Assembly: GCA_934086315.1 (NCBI GenBank)
Contig: CAKOHZ010000001.1
Coordinates: 620,001 to 684,000 of the forward strand
Direction: 5' to 3'
Source: an uncultured Bacilli bacterium
Lineage (GTDB): Bacteria > Bacillota_I > Bacilli_A > RF39 > UBA660
DNA length: 64,000 bases
The notes below the pieces were generated by a model. It was not told the DNA's origin. It saw only the letters and a list, made by a program, of their open reading frames with translations, and did not search any database. How positions within the stretch are numbered: the stretch's first letter is position 1; the number at the start of each line of letters is the position of its first letter. The position numbers were made by a program, and so were the translations under genes. Below are positions 9,269-17,346 of this stretch, piece by piece.

Positions 9269-9595
9269 ATGTCGAAAATAAATTATGAATCATATGGAAA
9301 AATCGTATGTGCAGCTTTATTAAAAGATAATAAAATATATTATACATTTAAAAATCATGGTACCATATTTACTCTAGAAAACAAAGGAATATTAAGAAGT
9401 TCAATTCAGGGTTTTATAACAGAAAATGGATACTTTGTAGATAGAATATTGGGTCTAGAAATAGCTAAACATTATAATCAAATAGAATTTAAACATCAAC
9501 CAGAGAATGAACTTTTTAGTGAAGACTTAAAACAAGAAAATAACCAAGTACTTGTGTATCAAAAAAAAATACAAATATATTCATCCATAGTTTAA
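9269..9595 (+). CDS. Small uncharacterised protein of the LRR/transglutaminase trio
   Basis: I do not recognise this 108-residue protein. It is soluble, with mixed beta-strand and helix character (KIVCAALLKDNKIYYTFKNH), and no motif or membrane helix. A clear AAAGGGAG ribosome-binding site lies before the ATG. It follows the transglutaminase-like gene by 23 bp, so it is probably co-transcribed. It could be an accessory factor or substrate of that protein; this is inference from position only. Confidence 0.7.
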   Translation: MSKINYESYGKIVCAALLKDNKIYYTFKNHGTIFTLENKGILRSSIQGFITENGYFVDRILGLEIAKHYNQIEFKHQPENELFSEDLKQENNQVLVYQKKIQIYSSIV

Positions 9596-9849
9596 TTAAT
9601 TATTTAAAATATCAAAATATACATAATATATAGTAGATATATAAATATATATCAAAAAAGATTTTAACCACTCCTTAGTACTATTAAACTAATATAATAA
9701 TTTCATCCTTCTATAAAAACTTTTATTAAATAATAAAAAAACATGCAACATATTACATATAATCCATAAAATATATTGAAGCCACCAGTGGTGTTTATAT
9801 AGATTAGGAACTACTCGTTAGTTCCTTTAGTTTGCATTAACTAGACACA
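9596..9849. other. AT-rich intergenic region, hairpins only
   Basis: About 250 bp with no convincing reading frame. It contains a short GC-richer hairpin (CACC/GGTG near 9783-9794) and the terminator-like hairpin at 9806-9826. No tRNA or riboswitch core was seen. Confidence 0.5.
9806..9831 (+). terminator. Terminator-like hairpin upstream of the xer gene
   Basis: Perfect 8-bp stem AGGAACTA / TAGTTCCT (9806-9813 and 9819-9826) with loop CTCGT and an imperfect T stretch. It probably ends the 7505-9595 operon. Confidence 0.6.
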
Positions 9850-9854
9850 ATCAC

Positions 9855-9883
9855 TTCTTATTTTAATAAAAATGTAATATAAT
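9855..9883 (+). promoter_or_regulatory. Promoter of the xer gene giving a leaderless mRNA
   Basis: TTCTTA at 9855-9860, a 17-nt spacer, and TATAAT at 9878-9883. The ATG at 9890 begins 6 nt after the -10, where transcription should start, and no ribosome-binding site exists. Confidence 0.65.
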
Positions 9884-9889
9884 GAACTT

Positions 9890-10783
9890 ATGGATAAAGA
9901 AGAATTTCTTAAAATTAATGTTATAAATGATTTTATAAGTTATATTAGTAAAAAGAACTATTCTATAAATACATATAATTCTTATCTTAATGACTTATAT
10001 AATTTTAAAATCTTCATAAAAAAGGATTTAACAAAGGTAACGTTCGAAGATGTTAAAGACTATTTAGATTATCTAAATCTCAAAAAAGAAAAACCATCTT
10101 CAGTAAGAAGAAAAATAAGTTCTTTAAAGTCATTTTATAAATTTTTATATAAAAATGGATATATAGAAAAAAAAGATTATCCTCTTACTAAAGTGGCATA
10201 TCCTAAAATGGAAAAGAGACTTCCAAAGTTCATATATTATAATGATTTACTTGAAATAATAAATGAATCAACAAAAGATAAAGATGGAGTAAGAGACAGA
10301 TTAATTATTGAGATGCTTTATGCAACTGGTGTCAGAGTGAGTGAACTAGTAAATATTAAAATAAGCGATATAGATTTTAATAATAGAAGAATTATTGTTT
10401 TAGGAAAAGGCAATAAAGAAAGAATAGTTTATTATGGCGAATACGCTGAAGAAGTATTAAAAAAATATTTGAAAACTCATGAAAGAAAAAATCATAATTA
10501 TTTATTTGTAAATGCTAAAGGTGGAAAACTTACTGATAGAGGAGTTAGATATATAATAGATAACATTATGTCAAAACTATCAGTTAAGGTACACGTAACA
10601 CCTCATGTACTAAGACATACATTCGCAACAGACATGTTAAATAACGGATGTGATATAAAAGTAGTCCAAGAATTACTTGGACATAGTTCACTAAAAGCAA
10701 CAGAAATTTACACTCATGTAACAAATGAACACCTAAAAAAAGTATATTATGAATGTTTTCCAAGGAGGGATAGAGATGAGTAA
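9890..10783 (+). CDS. xerD: Tyrosine site-specific recombinase (XerC/XerD type)
   Basis: Chromosome-dimer resolution recombinase acting at dif with a partner and FtsK. The 297 residues comprise an N-terminal SAM-like core-binding domain (1-105) and a catalytic domain carrying the full set Arg149 (ATGVRVSEL), Lys173 (LGKGNKER), His239 and Arg242 (PHVLRH), His265 (LLGHSS) and nucleophile Tyr274 (EIYTHV). Length and order match housekeeping Xer proteins, not integrases, and no element boundaries flank it. XerC versus XerD cannot be decided by eye. The promoter places the mRNA start at the ATG. It overlaps the tdk start by 8 bp. Confidence 0.88.
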   Translation: MDKEEFLKINVINDFISYISKKNYSINTYNSYLNDLYNFKIFIKKDLTKVTFEDVKDYLDYLNLKKEKPSSVRRKISSLKSFYKFLYKNGYIEKKDYPLTKVAYPKMEKRLPKFIYYNDLLEIINESTKDKDGVRDRLIIEMLYATGVRVSELVNIKISDIDFNNRRIIVLGKGNKERIVYYGEYAEEVLKKYLKTHERKNHNYLFVNAKGGKLTDRGVRYIIDNIMSKLSVKVHVTPHVLRHTFATDMLNNGCDIKVVQELLGHSSLKATEIYTHVTNEHLKKVYYECFPRRDRDE

Positions 10784-11369
10784 ATTATATTTTAGATATG
10801 GAGCCATGAATAGTGGAAAAACAACATTATTATTACAAGTGGCACATAACTATGAAGAAAGAGGAATGAAAGTAGTAATATTAAAACCAGGAATTGATAC
10901 TAAAGGAAATGATAAAATAGTAACAAGAATAGGTCTTAAAAGAAAAGTGGATCACATCGTACAAAGTGATGAAAAACTAATTAATTATTTATGTACTCTT
11001 CCACTTGATATAGTTTGTGTATTAGTAGATGAAGCTCAATTCTTAACACGCGATCAAGTAGATGATTTATTTATGTTTACTAAACTTAAAAATATACCAG
11101 TAATTTGTTATGGACTTAGAAGCGACTTCAAAACAATGGCATTTCCAGGAAGCCTTAGATTATTTGAAGTATCAGATGTAATGGAAGAATTAATAACAAT
11201 ATGTAGATGCGGAAAAAGAGCTAAATTTAATGGAAGAATTGTAAATGGAGAATTTACTTCAAATGGAGAACAAGTTGCAATAGACGGCGAAAATCATGTC
11301 GAATATGAGTCCCTTTGTGGAAAATGTTATCTTGAAAAAGTACTTGGAATTACAACTTTAGATGAATAA
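10776..11369 (+). CDS. tdk: Thymidine kinase
   Basis: Cytoplasmic salvage enzyme phosphorylating thymidine to dTMP with ATP. The sequence shows the P-loop GAMNSGKTT, the DEAQF Walker-B/lasso entry, the CYGLRSDFK region and two Cys pairs of the zinc-binding lasso (CRCGKRA, CGKCYLE). The start at 10776 is chosen because AAGGAGG lies 8 nt upstream; an earlier in-frame ATG (10749) would sit inside xer without a ribosome-binding site. It is translationally coupled to the xer gene. It complements the de novo dTMP genes thyA/folA/tmk found near 27 kb. Confidence 0.93.
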   Translation: MSKLYFRYGAMNSGKTTLLLQVAHNYEERGMKVVILKPGIDTKGNDKIVTRIGLKRKVDHIVQSDEKLINYLCTLPLDIVCVLVDEAQFLTRDQVDDLFMFTKLKNIPVICYGLRSDFKTMAFPGSLRLFEVSDVMEELITICRCGKRAKFNGRIVNGEFTSNGEQVAIDGENHVEYESLCGKCYLEKVLGITTLDE

Positions 11370-11440
11370 ATTAAATAACTATTAATTAGTGATTTTTTTG
11401 TAAAAATTTTACTAAATATCTTCTATCTAAAAAAATGCTA

Positions 11441-11449
11441 TGGTATAAT
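11441..11449 (+). promoter_or_regulatory. Extended -10 promoter of ppdK
   Basis: TGG TATAAT. The inverted repeat ACATATG-TTG-CATATGT at 11463-11479 lies just after the expected transcription start and could be an operator or 5' hairpin. Confidence 0.65.
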
Positions 11450-11507
11450 AAATAAGTCGGTAACATATGTTGCATATGTCTTAAATGACAGGAGGGAGAT
11501 AATAAAT

Positions 11508-14126
11508 ATGAAGTATGTTTACATGTTTAGTGAAGGAAACAAAGACATGAAAAATCTACTTGGTGGTAAAGGTGCTAACTTAGCAGAAATGACAAGTATC
11601 GGTTTACCAGTTCCAAGAGGATTTACTGTTACTACTGAAGCTTGTACTGCTTATTATGATGCAGGAAAAGTCATTAGTAAAGACATCATAGATGAAATCT
11701 ATGAAAAATTAGAAGAGTTAGAAAAACTAACTGGAAAGAAAATGGGAGACCTTAAAAATCCATTATTAGTATCAGTTCGTAGTGGTGCTAGAGCTAGTAT
11801 GCCTGGTATGATGGATACAGTACTTAACTTAGGTCTAAATGATGAAGTATGTAAGTCATTCGCAGAAGCTACAAATAATAAGAGATTTGTTTATGACTCA
11901 TATAGAAGATTTATAATGATGTTCGCAGATGTTGTTAAAGGATATAGTAAGAACTCATTTGAAAGAATCTTAGATAAAATCAAAGAAGAAAAAGGTGCAG
12001 AATACGATACAGATCTTAATGAAGATGATATGTACGAAATCGCAATGAAATTCAAAGATGTTTATAAAGAACTTTCAGGTGTAGAATTCCCACAAGATCC
12101 AAAAGAACAATTAATCGAAGCAGTTACAGCTGTATTTAGAAGTTGGAATAATGAAAGAGCTATTTACTATAGACGTATGAATGATATTCCATCTAGTTGG
12201 GGAACTGCAGTTAACGTTCAAGAAATGGTATATGGAAATAAAGGAGAAGACTGTGGAACAGGTGTTGCATTTACAAGAAACCCTGCTACAGGTGAAAAGA
12301 AACTTTATGGTGAATACCTAATGAATGCTCAAGGAGAAGATGTTGTTGCTGGTGTACGTACTCCAAAAACAATTGATACTCTAGCTGAAACAATGCCAGA
12401 AGCATATAATGAATTCGTTAAAACTTGTGAAATCTTAGAAAGTCATTATAAAGATATGCAAGATATGGAATTTACTATTGAAAATGGAAAGCTATTCATG
12501 CTTCAAACTAGAAATGGTAAAAGAACTGCTGCTGCAGCATTAAAAATCGCAGTAGATTTATATAATGAAGGAATGCTTACTAAAGAAGAAGCATTATTAA
12601 AAGTTGAACCTAAACAATTAGATCAACTATTACACCCAAATTTTGATACTGACGCATTAAAGAAAGCAACTCCAATTGCTACAGGTTTAGCTGCTAGTCC
12701 AGGTGCTGGATGTGGTAAAATTTACTTTACTGCAGAAGAAGTAACTGAAGCTGCTAAAAGAGGAGAAGATACAATTCTTGTTAGACTTGAAACTTCACCA
12801 GAAGATATTGAAGGTATGAACCTTGCTAAAGGTGTACTTACTATTCGTGGTGGTATGACAAGTCACGCAGCTGTTGTTGCTCGTGGTATGGGTAGATGCT
12901 GTGTATCTGGATGTGGTGAACTAACGATAAGTGAGGAAAATAAAACTTTAACTACTAAAGATGGAAAAGTATTCAAAGAAGGAGATTACATTTCAGTAGA
13001 TGGAAGTACTGGTAAAGTATATGGTGAACAAATTAAAACTGTTGAACCAGAAATTAGTGGTAACTTCGAAACATTCATGAAATGGGCAGATGAAACTCGT
13101 AAATTACAAGTTAGAACAAATGCTGATACTCCAAGAGATGCTAAACAAGCATTAAAATTCGGTGCTGAAGGAATTGGACTTTGTAGAACAGAACATATGT
13201 TCTTTGAAGAAGAAAGAATTTTTGCTATTCGTCAAATGATCGTATCTGATACAGTAGAACAAAGAGAAAAAGCATTAGCTAAATTATTACCAATGCAAAG
13301 AGGGGACTTCGAAGAATTATATAAAGAAATGAAAGGTTACCCAGTAACAATTAGATTCTTAGATCCACCTCTACATGAATTCGTTCCACATACTGATGAA
13401 GAAATTAAACCACTTGCTAAAGAACTTGGAATGACATTTGAAGCATTAAAAGATAAAATTGCTACATTACATGAATTCAACCCAATGATGGGACATCGTG
13501 GTTGTAGACTTGCTGTTACATATCCAGAAATTGCTAAAATGCAAACTAGAGCTGTAATGGAAGCTGCTATCAATGTAGATAAATCAGGCATTAAAGTTGT
13601 TCCTGAAATTATGATTCCACTAGTTGGAGAAAAGAAAGAACTTGCTTATGTTAAGAGTATCGTAGTTGAAACAATTAACAAAGTATTCGAAGAACAAAAT
13701 TATAAATTAGATTATAAGATCGGTACTATGATTGAAATACCAAGAGCAGCATTAACTGCTGATGAAATCGCAGAAGAAGCTGAATTCTTCTCATTTGGTA
13801 CAAACGATTTAACTCAAATGACATTTGGATTTAGCCGTGATGACGCTGGTAAATTCTTAGGCGATTATTATAGCAAACAAATTCTTGAAAGTGATCCATT
13901 CGCAAGAATTGATGAAAAAGGTGTAGGACAACTAGTAAAGATGGCTGCTGAAAAAGGTAGAAAGACTAGAAAAGATATTCACCTTGGAATTTGTGGAGAA
14001 CATGGTGGAGACCCTGCCACAATTGACTTCTGTCATAGAGTAGGACTAGACTATGTATCTTGTAGTCCATATAGAGTACCAATTGCTAGATTAGCTGCTG
14101 CACAAGCTGCAATCAACAATAAATAG
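11508..14126 (+). CDS. ppdK: Pyruvate, phosphate dikinase
   Basis: Reversible interconversion of pyruvate + ATP + Pi with phosphoenolpyruvate + AMP + PPi. In fermentative bacteria it serves glycolysis or PEP synthesis. The 872 residues are full length: N-terminal nucleotide-binding domain (MKNLLGGKGANLAEM, SVRSGARASMPGMMDT), central phosphohistidine domain with GGMTSHAAVVARGMG (catalytic His), and C-terminal PEP/pyruvate TIM barrel (GLCRTEHMFF, SFGTNDLTQM, GICGEHGGDP). A strong AGGAGGGAG ribosome-binding site precedes it. Codons here are richer in GCT/GGT than in neighbouring genes, suggesting high expression. It is monocistronic with its own promoter and a hairpin terminator. Confidence 0.97.
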   Translation: MKYVYMFSEGNKDMKNLLGGKGANLAEMTSIGLPVPRGFTVTTEACTAYYDAGKVISKDIIDEIYEKLEELEKLTGKKMGDLKNPLLVSVRSGARASMPGMMDTVLNLGLNDEVCKSFAEATNNKRFVYDSYRRFIMMFADVVKGYSKNSFERILDKIKEEKGAEYDTDLNEDDMYEIAMKFKDVYKELSGVEFPQDPKEQLIEAVTAVFRSWNNERAIYYRRMNDIPSSWGTAVNVQEMVYGNKGEDCGTGVAFTRNPATGEKKLYGEYLMNAQGEDVVAGVRTPKTIDTLAETMPEAYNEFVKTCEILESHYKDMQDMEFTIENGKLFMLQTRNGKRTAAAALKIAVDLYNEGMLTKEEALLKVEPKQLDQLLHPNFDTDALKKATPIATGLAASPGAGCGKIYFTAEEVTEAAKRGEDTILVRLETSPEDIEGMNLAKGVLTIRGGMTSHAAVVARGMGRCCVSGCGELTISEENKTLTTKDGKVFKEGDYISVDGSTGKVYGEQIKTVEPEISGNFETFMKWADETRKLQVRTNADTPRDAKQALKFGAEGIGLCRTEHMFFEEERIFAIRQMIVSDTVEQREKALAKLLPMQRGDFEELYKEMKGYPVTIRFLDPPLHEFVPHTDEEIKPLAKELGMTFEALKDKIATLHEFNPMMGHRGCRLAVTYPEIAKMQTRAVMEAAINVDKSGIKVVPEIMIPLVGEKKELAYVKSIVVETINKVFEEQNYKLDYKIGTMIEIPRAALTADEIAEEAEFFSFGTNDLTQMTFGFSRDDAGKFLGDYYSKQILESDPFARIDEKGVGQLVKMAAEKGRKTRKDIHLGICGEHGGDPATIDFCHRVGLDYVSCSPYRVPIARLAAAQAAINNK

Positions 14127-14177
14127 TTTGCCTGATATTTAAGGAAAAATAGAACGATAAAGTAGATAAAAGAACAA

Positions 14178-14206
14178 AAGTGTTTTTAAGTCATTAAAAA
14201 CCACTT
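14178..14206 (+). other. Hairpin in ppdK 3' region
   Basis: AAGTG-TTTTTAA paired with TTAAAAA-C-CACTT with a 4-nt loop and no T tract. It may protect the 3' end or have no function. Confidence 0.4.
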
Positions 14207-14231
14207 ATTCTTGATGTTTATATATAATTTT

Positions 14232-14273
14232 AAGACTGAGATGACTTTTATGTCGCAAATCTCAGTCTTTCTT
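14232..14273 (+). terminator. Terminator of ppdK
   Basis: 11-bp stem AAGACTGAGAT / ATCTCAGTCTT with a 16-nt loop that itself can pair (GAC/GTC), followed by TCTT. Confidence 0.75.
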
Positions 14274-14357
14274 ATTAAGGTAAATAATGTAGAATAACTT
14301 CATTATTATGGTGTAGTTTTCTTTCATATTTAAAATATAAAAAAATTAAGATAGCAA

Positions 14358-15143
14358 TTATATCTTAATTTTTTTCTTTAGATAGTTAGTTTTGAATTTT
14401 TCTTCTTCTTGTTTAGCCATGTCTTCTAGTATAGAGTCTTCTTGTGTTTTGCCATTATAAATATCATGGGCGTGTCTAAATTCATGGATAGCAATTTGAG
14501 CAGTTTTTAAATCTACTATTTCAGGTATACATATAATTAGTTTTGTTAATTCTTTTCTTTCATTAAATTCATACCAAACGCCATAGTAGTGCATTTTTAA
14601 ATCATAATCTAAGTAAGGATTTTTAATAATTTTAATTTTATTTTGAATATAATTCCAAAAGTCATCATCGTATCCTAAGTATTTTTTTACATCTATGATT
14701 GTAAGATTAAGTCCATTGACTAATAGTTTAAATTCATCAGTTTCAATTAATGTTTTGAAGTTTTTAGGAATACGTCTATATGGATAACTTCTATTAAACT
14801 CTATTTCCTTCTCAATGTCATCTAATAAACTATAATAATAGGCAATAGTAGTATCAGCTAAATCATTTAATTTACCAATTAAATCATCAATAGCAGTTAT
14901 ATCTTTATTAATACCATTTTTAAGTATCATATTTAATAATCTATTTTCTTCACTTAGTATTGCCATATATTCATTTTTAATTTTGATTAATTCTTCTAGG
15001 TAATTATTAGATAGTCCTTTACTTATTAAAATAGTGATAAGTAAAAATATATATTCTTTGCACATCATTATTTTAGCACTAATGTTTGCTATTTTAATTT
15101 CATTAATATCTTTTTTTAATATTTCTAATTCATCTTTTGTCAT
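14358..15143 (-). CDS. Uncharacterised protein with HEFRH zinc-protease-like motif
   Basis: A 261-residue, Lys/Ile-rich, largely helical protein. Near its C-terminus it carries HEFRH (220-224) inside AIHEFRHAHD, matching the HExxH zinc-binding motif of gluzincin-type peptidases, with Glu/Asp residues 10-20 positions downstream that could be the third ligand. It has no signal peptide or membrane span. It is transcribed opposite its neighbours with an AAGGAAG-type ribosome-binding site. The motif suggests a metallopeptidase, but the family is not recognised and activity is unproven. Confidence 0.7.
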   Translation of the reverse strand: MTKDELEILKKDINEIKIANISAKIMMCKEYIFLLITILISKGLSNNYLEELIKIKNEYMAILSEENRLLNMILKNGINKDITAIDDLIGKLNDLADTTIAYYYSLLDDIEKEIEFNRSYPYRRIPKNFKTLIETDEFKLLVNGLNLTIIDVKKYLGYDDDFWNYIQNKIKIIKNPYLDYDLKMHYYGVWYEFNERKELTKLIICIPEIVDLKTAQIAIHEFRHAHDIYNGKTQEDSILEDMAKQEEEKFKTNYLKKKIKI

Positions 15144-15222
15144 GCTTAAACTTCCTTTGTTAGATATTATAGCATAAATACGTTGTAATAAGTGTATAAA
15201 TATGTATGAAATGGAGATTTTA

Positions 15223-15351
15223 ATGGATAAAAATAGTATTATAGATAAGAAAACTTTTGAGGCGTGTACACATGCTGAAGATCATCCTGATGTATTTGTT
15301 TGCGATAAGACAATAGCACCTGTGGTTGCTTTATTTAAAAAGGAGTTTTAA
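15223..15351 (+). CDS. Small ORF of 42 residues, unknown
   Basis: Begins MDKNSIIDKK and ends in VALFKKEF. The start is chosen because GGAG lies about 6 nt upstream; an in-frame ATG at 15202 is an alternative. Its composition (HAEDHPD, VCDKT) looks protein-like rather than random and it is the only coding candidate in the 15144-15439 gap. It may be a real small protein or the remnant of a longer gene. No function is proposed. Confidence 0.4.
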   Translation: MDKNSIIDKKTFEACTHAEDHPDVFVCDKTIAPVVALFKKEF

Positions 15352-15380
15352 TATAACGAAATAATTAAAGAAAATAAAAA

Positions 15381-15412
15381 ATAGTACGTGATATAAATAG
15401 TATGTGATATAA
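15381..15412 (+). repeat. Tandem 16-bp repeat carrying the promoter of the 15440 gene
   Basis: Two adjacent copies, ATAGTACGTGATATAA and ATAGTATGTGATATAA, differ at one base. The second runs into GATATAAT, a usable -10. A GATAGGAG ribosome-binding site follows. Confidence 0.6.
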
Positions 15413-15439
15413 TCTAATTAGGATAGGAGTTGCTTATTA

Positions 15440-15766
15440 ATGAAAAATGAGTTAAATAAAAATCCAAAAAAACAAGTTATTGTAAAAATCATAATAACTA
15501 TAGCAAACATAATATTATCAATAGGAATGATATCAACATGCTTGGAAGAAGTATTACACCCAGATCCTATGGCAATAAATGCATTTTTTAATTTCTTTCC
15601 ATTAATTCTAAATATTGCCTTGCTAGGTTATTCTATTATTCAGGTTAAAAATATAATTAAAAAGAAATTCGAAATAACTACCATAGATGAGATTACTTCA
15701 ATATATTTAATTGGATTTGTTATTTATGCAATATTTTTTGCGTTATTTTGGTTTCGAATGAAATAA
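15440..15766 (+). CDS. Small membrane protein, three predicted helices
   Basis: A 108-residue protein with a Lys-rich N-terminus and hydrophobic segments near 14-34, 48-67 and 85-105. I do not recognise the family. It is monocistronic: a promoter lies in the tandem repeat upstream and a hairpin terminator at 15776-15798 downstream. No catalytic residues stand out. Confidence 0.65.
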   Translation: MKNELNKNPKKQVIVKIIITIANIILSIGMISTCLEEVLHPDPMAINAFFNFFPLILNIALLGYSIIQVKNIIKKKFEITTIDEITSIYLIGFVIYAIFFALFWFRMK

Positions 15767-15775
15767 ACACTAATA

Positions 15776-15798
15776 AAGATAGAAATATCTTCTTTTTT
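15776..15798 (+). terminator. Terminator of the 15440 gene
   Basis: Stem AAGATA / TATCTT with a GAAA tetraloop, followed by C and seven T. Confidence 0.7.
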
Positions 15799-15800
15799 TA

Positions 15801-15809
15801 TGTTATAAT
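15801..15809 (+). promoter_or_regulatory. Extended -10 promoter of the 15833 gene
   Basis: TGT TATAAT, with the ribosome-binding site AGGGGG before ATG 15833. Confidence 0.6.
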
Positions 15810-15832
15810 AGCAAACCAAGTAGGGGGATTAT

Positions 15833-17269
15833 ATGGCTTTTAATACATTAGAATATCTAAAAGAAGGTAAAGTTGATTTTGTTTTTAATTGTACACCTTC
15901 AGATTATCAAAACTTAATTGCAAACGTTAGAAAATCACCAAATAGAATTGAAATAATAAATGGCTTTCTTCCTAAATTAAAAAAAGAGTTACCACTTTTT
16001 TGTTTTAATGTTATATACGATATTCCAGAGTTTGAAAAAGATGCTACTGAGTTACTGGATATAAAAAGTATAACTCCTGAAATGTTAAGTAATCTTCTAA
16101 ATAATTCTCCTTTAGGAATCAAAGTGCTATATGAAAATTTTGATGATTTTTTAGCTTTTAATAAAAATAAAAAGTATTTTGAAAGTATTGTTGGATATGC
16201 ATTTAGTAGTAATAATAGAGAACTAATCCATAAATTATCACGATATTCTGATTTACATATTAGATACCTATTTATGGAATATTTAATTAATAATTATCCC
16301 GAACAAATAGATACAATATATGAAGATATTACTAAATATACAACCTCAGTTACTTATGAAATAGGTGAACAATTAACATTCTTACCAAGACTTATGAATC
16401 CAGAAGATATTTCTAAATTAGCAGTCCTATTGTTAACGAATAATCGTGAAGATGATTATAAAAAACTTAAAGAATTAATTCTTAAAGATTATAAATATAA
16501 TTATTTAGCTTCAGAGTTATTAGCACGTAAGTGGCATAAAGAACCTAACAAAGAACGAAAAGAAATTGCTTTTAGCAAAGATGCAAATGACCTATTCAGT
16601 ACATCTGCCGATTATCGTTTAGCTATATATTTAAGACATAGAGCAAAAATAAGCCAAGAATTACTAAATGATTTCGCTAACCATATAAAATACTTTATTG
16701 AAAATCATAATGCATACAAACTAGAACATATATATCAATGTAGTCTTGGAAGACAACTAGAAGAGTGGACTGATAAATATATGGAATTAAGTAAAAGTAA
16801 AGAGTATGGTTTTATAGGAAATGGAACAACTTGTGATTGTTATAGAATTGGCGATTATGTTATTAAATTAGTAAGAACAAAATGGTCTTATGAAGACATA
16901 ATATGTCCTGATTTATATTTGATTGCTAAGAATTATGAAGAAATATATCTAAGAAATAAAAATGGTATTGTAACTGGAGGACTAGAAGTTCAAAAATATT
17001 TATCTAGAAAAGCAGATAATGTAGATTCTAAATATTTTGGATATTTTGATTTAGCTCTTAGTGAACTTGGATACAAAAGAACAGATACATTAACTAAAGG
17101 ACCATGTGGTGATAACACTATGCTATTAGATACATATTGTGATGCAGATTGTCCTAATCCTGAAAAAGTACCCGATTGGTTTAAAAAATATCCAATAGTA
17201 TTAGTTGATAGAGATAGAATATATCCAAAAGATAAACAATTCATAAAACAATTAAGTAGTGGATACTAA
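15833..17269 (+). CDS. Uncharacterised protein with kinase-like C-terminal half
   Basis: A 478-residue soluble protein. Residues 1-300 are helical and may be repeat-like; I do not recognise them. From about 330 it resembles the N-lobe of a protein-kinase-like fold: the glycine loop GNGTTCDCYRIGDYVIKLVR, with a VIK lysine as in the VAIK motif, followed by helical and hinge-like segments. No HRD or DFG motif is clear, though VLVDRDRIYP near the end is suggestive. It has its own promoter and a hairpin terminator. It could be a divergent kinase or pseudokinase. A second kinase-like protein is encoded at 40697. Confidence 0.7.
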   Translation: MAFNTLEYLKEGKVDFVFNCTPSDYQNLIANVRKSPNRIEIINGFLPKLKKELPLFCFNVIYDIPEFEKDATELLDIKSITPEMLSNLLNNSPLGIKVLYENFDDFLAFNKNKKYFESIVGYAFSSNNRELIHKLSRYSDLHIRYLFMEYLINNYPEQIDTIYEDITKYTTSVTYEIGEQLTFLPRLMNPEDISKLAVLLLTNNREDDYKKLKELILKDYKYNYLASELLARKWHKEPNKERKEIAFSKDANDLFSTSADYRLAIYLRHRAKISQELLNDFANHIKYFIENHNAYKLEHIYQCSLGRQLEEWTDKYMELSKSKEYGFIGNGTTCDCYRIGDYVIKLVRTKWSYEDIICPDLYLIAKNYEEIYLRNKNGIVTGGLEVQKYLSRKADNVDSKYFGYFDLALSELGYKRTDTLTKGPCGDNTMLLDTYCDADCPNPEKVPDWFKKYPIVLVDRDRIYPKDKQFIKQLSSGY

Positions 17270-17293
17270 AATATAATATTTTTTTAAATACAG

Positions 17294-17320
17294 CTAAGAT
17301 AGTAATGCCTTAGTTTTTTT
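17294..17320 (+). terminator. Weak terminator of the 15833 gene
   Basis: Stem CTAAG / CTTAG with a 10-nt loop and a run of seven T. The T run leads straight into the next promoter. Confidence 0.5.
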
Positions 17321-17328
17321 GTTATAAT
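17320..17328 (+). promoter_or_regulatory. Promoter of the biosynthetic operon 17347-24036
   Basis: Extended -10 TGT TATAAT; the AAAGGTGA ribosome-binding site and ATG 17347 follow within 20 nt. No -35 consensus is obvious. Confidence 0.6.
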
Positions 17329-17346
17329 TAAAAAAGGTGAAGCTAT

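Noticed and set aside
9596..9889. Small RNA gene or tRNA in the gap before xer
   Set aside because: Very AT-rich, no cloverleaf or T-loop sequence; only simple hairpins.
10749..10775. ATG 10749 as start of thymidine kinase
   Set aside because: It lies inside xer with no ribosome-binding site; AAGGAGG points to ATG 10776, where the conserved protein begins.
9890..10783. Xer gene as integrase of a mobile element
   Set aside because: Length and motifs fit housekeeping XerC/D, and no att-like repeats, excision gene or cargo flank it.
11370..11507. Riboswitch upstream of ppdK
   Set aside because: Only a short palindrome was seen; no multi-stem conserved core.
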